Source: a virus. Taken from it: a DNA stretch of 31,903 bases. The notes under the pieces were generated by a model, which saw only the letters and a program-made list of their open reading frames with translations, made no database searches and was not told the DNA's origin. The position numbers were made by a program, and so were the translations under genes. Of the stretch, positions 28,732-31,903 are shown piece by piece. The first letter of the stretch is position 1. Every line of letters starts with the position of its first letter. The stretch is taken from positions 1 to 31,903 of the IMG/VR virus record IMGVR_UViG_3300020442_000271; one strand, 5' to 3'.

Positions 28732-29445
28732 TCAACGTCCTCCGCTGAATCTGTTAAACATGTTCTTTATACCAGTCATCATGTTTCTGTTACCATCTTT
28801 AGAAAACTCGTATTCTAAAGTTAGGCTGCCGCCTCCTTTATTTATATCAGGTTTTAAACTATAACCTTCGCCTAAAGGCATTTTACCTGTTTTTATAAAC
28901 TTTTTGAGCATATCGTCTTCATCAACCTTCATAGCTGACATGCCCATGTTTTCTAATCCTGAAAAGTCTGGGTTAGATTCATACAAAGGTTTATAGCTTG
29001 GCATTACAAAGTCGCCTTTTTGATAGCGTTTAGCAAGCTCAGGATCTATTTTTTGCTGTACTGCTTCAGGTAGTTTAGAAAACCCTTTGTATTTTTTAGG
29101 TACTGTATCAGTTACTTCTCCACCAGGTGCTAAAGCTAATGGTCCTGCATACCCACCTCTTGCAAAGAATAATTGCTTTATAAATGGCACTAGCATCTCA
29201 CCCATAACTTCACCACCAATTGCGCCTATAGGACCACCTACAGTAGCACCAGCAGTAGCAAGCGCTTTCTTTGCGCCTTCTGCTCCTATACGATTTAATG
29301 CCATATCTATAGCTTTGTTTTCAGCTAAATCAACAGCAATACCTAAAGGAGATGGCTTCATCGGTAGCATCTGTGTTGCACCCATAGCATACACAGGTAG
29401 TTCGTCTTCTTCTTTCATTCTCATAGGTTGCGCAAGATTTATCAT
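28732..29445 (-). CDS. Probable virion protein with glycine-zipper segment (237 aa)
   Basis: A stretch near residues 60-95 (KKALATAGATVGGPIGAIGG, then EVMGEMLVPFIKQLFFARGG) is a glycine-zipper-like amphipathic segment suitable for membrane insertion, as in small ejected proteins such as T7 gp14. The motif LAPGGEVTDTVPKKY near residue 107 is a degenerate form of the DTVPAWLTPGEF motif in the transglycosylase protein. Start overlaps the upstream stop (ATGA). The role is inferred from context and the segment. Confidence 0.72.
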   Translation of the reverse strand: MINLAQPMRMKEEDELPVYAMGATQMLPMKPSPLGIAVDLAENKAIDMALNRIGAEGAKKALATAGATVGGPIGAIGGEVMGEMLVPFIKQLFFARGGYAGPLALAPGGEVTDTVPKKYKGFSKLPEAVQQKIDPELAKRYQKGDFVMPSYKPLYESNPDFSGLENMGMSAMKVDEDDMLKKFIKTGKMPLGEGYSLKPDINKGGGSLTLEYEFSKDGNRNMMTGIKNMFNRFSGGR

Positions 29446-29993
29446 TTTCCGCCTCCTGTTTGTGTAGTAGTGGTTTGTTGTGGAGCATTCTTAAACAACC
29501 CAAATACTCTTTCAGCACTTAAGTCAGGGGCATCAAGTAATTGTTGCTTGTATTGTTGTCTCACACCTCCTACTTGACCTAATAAATCAGCGCCTAGCGT
29601 AGCAGTTTGTTGTCTGTCTTTTGCAAACTCTAACGATCTGTCGGCTAATGCTTGATTTATAGCAGCCTGAGATCTAGCAGAACCTAGCATACCACCAGTA
29701 GATGCTTGTCCCATACTACTACCTAGTATACCTTTTAAGTCTGCTTCTCTAGCTGCAGCAGTATCAAAAATACCCGTACCTGCCATCATATCTTGAGCAT
29801 ACGCTTCAGAAGCTGCCAATGCATCCTTTTGGCCTTGTGTCATTTCAGCTATCATAGACTCAGGACCTGCCTCAACTCTTTGCTCGTATCTAGCAGCTGC
29901 GTCAGCTAATACTGGTTTGATATACGGAAGAAACTCGTCGGCTATACCAGACGTAGCTACTTGTGAAACGTCTCCTCCTCCTCCACTTCCCAT
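29442..29993 (-). CDS. Probable internal virion protein (183 aa)
   Basis: Opening MGSGGGGDVSQVATSGIADEF is followed by an Ala-rich helical body (YIKPVLADAAARYEQRVEAG, AINQALADRSLEFAKDRQQT) and a Gly/Gln/Thr tail. Proteins of this kind, small, Ala- and Gln-rich, lie at the gp14 position of many podoviruses and are ejected first. A ribosome site (TAGGAG) overlaps the stop of the preceding gene. No enzymatic motif. Assignment is by character and order. Confidence 0.72.
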   Translation of the reverse strand: MGSGGGGDVSQVATSGIADEFLPYIKPVLADAAARYEQRVEAGPESMIAEMTQGQKDALAASEAYAQDMMAGTGIFDTAAAREADLKGILGSSMGQASTGGMLGSARSQAAINQALADRSLEFAKDRQQTATLGADLLGQVGGVRQQYKQQLLDAPDLSAERVFGLFKNAPQQTTTTQTGGGK

Positions 29994-29994
29994 G

Positions 29995-30465
29995 TTATTC
30001 TCCTATTTTTCCTCTAACAGAAATATATAAATTACCATTAAAACGTTTTTCTAAAAATTTACCATAACGTAAAGCATCGTCGTATGGTTGTACTGAGTCT
30101 GCTCGCCAGTACTTACCACCATGTTCTTTAGTATGGTCTATCATATGAGTAAATAACTCATGTACTACTTTACCATTTAATCTATAGTTTTTATCTACAA
30201 TACAATCATTAACATCCATAACTGCTTTATTGTTATAGTAGTTTATGTATGTTGATGCAGCTAAAAACCCTTTTAAATCGTTATCATAATATCCTAGTAC
30301 TAAAGCATTAGGATCTTTTTTACTTTGTTTATCTACTAAATTACAAAAGAACCTTATCCAGGTATTTTGGTTACGCTCAATACCTTTATAGTCATTTTGT
30401 TCATTAGATTTATTCATTAATAATATGGCTTCCAAAACATCATTTTGGCCTATAGCTCTTATCAT
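29995..30465 (-). CDS. GNAT-like acetyltransferase (156 aa) in the structural operon
   Basis: The pattern NALVLGYYDNDLKGFLAAST (beta strand pair with a bulge), then CIVDKNYRLNGKVVHELFTHMIDHTKEHGGKYWRADSV, then ALRYGKFLEKRFNGNLYISVRG is that of the GNAT fold, with the RLNGK segment in place of the usual Q/RxxGxG/A acetyl-CoA loop. Similar small acetyltransferase-like genes occur among virion genes of marine podoviruses. Target unknown; it could modify a capsid or tail protein or a host protein. ATGA overlap with the upstream 55-aa gene. Confidence 0.65.
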   Translation of the reverse strand: MIRAIGQNDVLEAILLMNKSNEQNDYKGIERNQNTWIRFFCNLVDKQSKKDPNALVLGYYDNDLKGFLAASTYINYYNNKAVMDVNDCIVDKNYRLNGKVVHELFTHMIDHTKEHGGKYWRADSVQPYDDALRYGKFLEKRFNGNLYISVRGKIGE

Positions 30466-30629
30466 TTTTCGTCTATCCTTTCCTTAAGGTCTGCAAGACT
30501 ACTGGCAGCTCTAATGTCTGCCAATAGCTTTAAATGTTCTTCTTGCCTTTCGTTAAGTGCTCTAATTAACTCTAATAATGTAAAGTCTAAGTTAGCATCT
30601 CCTGTGCTAGGAGGATTACTAATACTCAT
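30462..30629 (-). CDS. Small helical protein (55 aa), unknown
   Basis: MSISNPPSTGDANLDFTLLE is followed by a charged amphipathic helix (RALNERQEEHLKLLADIRAA) and ends LADLKERIDEK. GGGAGG lies about 8 nt before the ATG. It overlaps both neighbours (TAATG at the start, ATGA at the end). It is likely a coiled-coil accessory virion or scaffold-like protein, but no family is recognised. It is the only gene-sized candidate in the gap between the acetyltransferase and the beta-rich structural gene. Confidence 0.7.
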   Translation of the reverse strand: MSISNPPSTGDANLDFTLLELIRALNERQEEHLKLLADIRAASSLADLKERIDEK

Positions 30630-31903
30630 TAGCGCTTACCTCCCTTCTTAACATCTAGTTGTAAACCAGATACGTTCCAAGCTTTGTTATTAGCAGCTGT
30701 GTTAGCATTTGCTGCTTGTGCATCATCGATTCTATAATTAATTAATCGACCAAACACTCGCATATCTGATTTGTAATTACTAGCAACACCAAAATCGTTA
30801 ACAACAAGCTTATTAGCTTTAGCGTTACTTTGAGTATTGTCTTCTGCGACAGTTAAGTATGATAGCTGACCTGGGTTGTTAGTAGCTCTAGCTCTTATAC
30901 GTAATGTAGCTCTTACGGGCTCACCACCTACAGCTTCAATACTACCACCATCAGCCCATAGTGCCATACTGTTTACTTGCTCAGTATCAAATGTAGGACT
31001 AATAGATAGCTCTATTCTTTCAAAGTAAGATACATAATTAGTGCCAGCAAAAGTAAATCCTAAATCTGCAACGCGTATCCTATTAGTAATATCACCATTA
31101 GAAGCAGTTTCAGATTGTAAAAGTATAGGATATATTTTAGTGGCATTTATTTTAGTTGACTCCCATGGTCTTATAATATCAAAAGTTGTACTTATACTTG
31201 TACCACTTGTACTAAACGTAGGAGCAGAATCAGAAACAGCAGTACCTTCTGCAGCATTAGTAAGATTTGTAGTTGTTGGTGCTACTCTACTAGCTATTAC
31301 TTCTGTTACTGGTGCAAACGCAGTAATAAAGTTAGCAGTAGAACTAAACTGACTAGGAGCAATAACTATATTTGTAGGGCTACTCGAACTATCAGGCGTT
31401 AAAGATAGTAACGCGTTGTTAGTTAGTGCAGTTAATATGTCTAATAAAGCTTGTTGCATATTTTGAACAGCACCATTAGGCTTAGCAAGCTCTGTACTGT
31501 TTTGTGTAGCATCAGTATTATAATAAGCGGCTAAGTAAGCTGAGTTAGTAGTATGGCTTGTTTGTCCATATGTACTATCATTAGCAGCTGGAGTAAAAGA
31601 AGGATCTAAGAGTCGTCCAGGCCCTTCACCATAATGCTTATCAAATAGCACGCTACTGCCGCTAGCAGTATTTGCACTAAGAGTAACGCGGGTCCCTCTA
31701 GCATAGGCAATATCTACCCCTTCTGTTGTGGCTATATCACTACCTGTAGAATTAGTTATTAGTCCAGTTAGTAATGTACCTGTTCTTGAAGCACCTTCAG
31801 TAACAGTATATGCAAAGTTACCAGATATAGCTTTCCTACTTGTAGCTAAAAATGTTAATACAGCATTGTTTCTTGTAACTGTAAAGTGTGTAGTATCTGT
31901 ATG
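30629..31903 (-). CDS. Structural protein, beta-rich (partial; start lies beyond the right edge)
   Basis: The frame is open from the right edge to the stop at 30629, giving at least 424 residues. The GTG at 31649-31651 is internal and not the start. The sequence is rich in Thr, Ser, Asn, Ala and Gly with alternating beta pattern (TVTRNNAVLTFLATS, SSPTNIVIAPSQFSSTANF, EPVRATLRIRARATNN), typical of tail, fibre or capsid-decoration proteins. The repeated short beta segments near the edge (FAYTVTEGASRTGTLLTG) suggest an extended or Ig-like N-terminal region. The end (LQLDVKKGGKR) is basic. Exact role unknown; next to ejection-protein genes, a tail or adhesin component is likely. Confidence 0.75.
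   Translation of the reverse strand, partial: HTDTTHFTVTRNNAVLTFLATSRKAISGNFAYTVTEGASRTGTLLTGLITNSTGSDIATTEGVDIAYARGTRVTLSANTASGSSVLFDKHYGEGPGRLLDPSFTPAANDSTYGQTSHTTNSAYLAAYYNTDATQNSTELAKPNGAVQNMQQALLDILTALTNNALLSLTPDSSSSPTNIVIAPSQFSSTANFITAFAPVTEVIASRVAPTTTNLTNAAEGTAVSDSAPTFSTSGTSISTTFDIIRPWESTKINATKIYPILLQSETASNGDITNRIRVADLGFTFAGTNYVSYFERIELSISPTFDTEQVNSMALWADGGSIEAVGGEPVRATLRIRARATNNPGQLSYLTVAEDNTQSNAKANKLVVNDFGVASNYKSDMRVFGRLINYRIDDAQAANANTAANNKAWNVSGLQLDVKKGGKR

Noticed and set aside
1-31903. CRISPR array, insertion sequence, integrase or lysogeny genes
   Set aside because: No regularly spaced repeats, terminal inverted repeats, recombinase or repressor motifs were found. The tRNA has no neighbouring integrase, so it is not read as an attachment site.

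Overview
The window is part of the genome of a lytic tailed phage of podovirus type. It carries a T7-like replication set: family A DNA polymerase, single-subunit RNA polymerase, bifunctional primase-helicase, 5'-3' exonuclease, RusA resolvase, ssDNA-binding protein and a DUF3310 protein. It also carries ejected virion proteins with a lytic transglycosylase. The DNA is AT-rich, genes are densely packed with ATGA or TAATG overlaps, and no integrase, repressor or CRISPR array was seen. The composition and gene set resemble marine podoviruses of AT-rich bacteria, but the host cannot be fixed from the sequence.

Layout: (1) 1-857, minus strand, is the start of the large terminase gene and a tiny membrane protein; the operon runs off the left edge. 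(2) 858-1770 is a divergent control region. It holds a 620-nt stretch with almost no G on the plus strand, which contains a G-avoiding ORF, then an intrinsic terminator and a GC-rich island. (3) 1773-17177, plus strand, is the early and replication arm: about 35 genes and one tRNA-Trp. (4) 17174-31903, minus strand, is the late virion arm: three very large ejected proteins of 1315, 1349 and 950 aa, then smaller structural or accessory genes, then a structural gene cut by the right edge. The two arms converge at 17174-17177 with overlapping stop codons and no terminator between them. The unseen remainder should hold the rest of the terminase plus portal, capsid and tail genes.

The most unusual points concern transcription. 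The 1315-aa virion protein carries the motifs of single-subunit RNA polymerases in the right order, so it looks like a compact N4-type virion RNA polymerase, in addition to the ordinary T7-like enzyme at 14629-16992. In the early arm, five copies of one element were found: an 8-bp inverted repeat with an ATWC loop, followed by (A)CCTTAATAT. The stem sequences differ between copies but pairing is kept. N4 virion RNA polymerase uses hairpin promoters, so these are good candidate promoters for the packaged enzyme. The inferred order of events is: ejected polymerase starts early genes at hairpins, the T7-like enzyme follows, then replication and the minus-strand late operon.

Nucleotide metabolism is also prominent. 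A thymidylate-synthase-family enzyme has Asp at the residue that sets pyrimidine choice, which points to dCMP rather than dUMP. Beside or near it are a DUF1599-like protein, dCMP deaminase, a MazG-like protein and a methyltransferase. This may mean a modified pyrimidine in the phage DNA.
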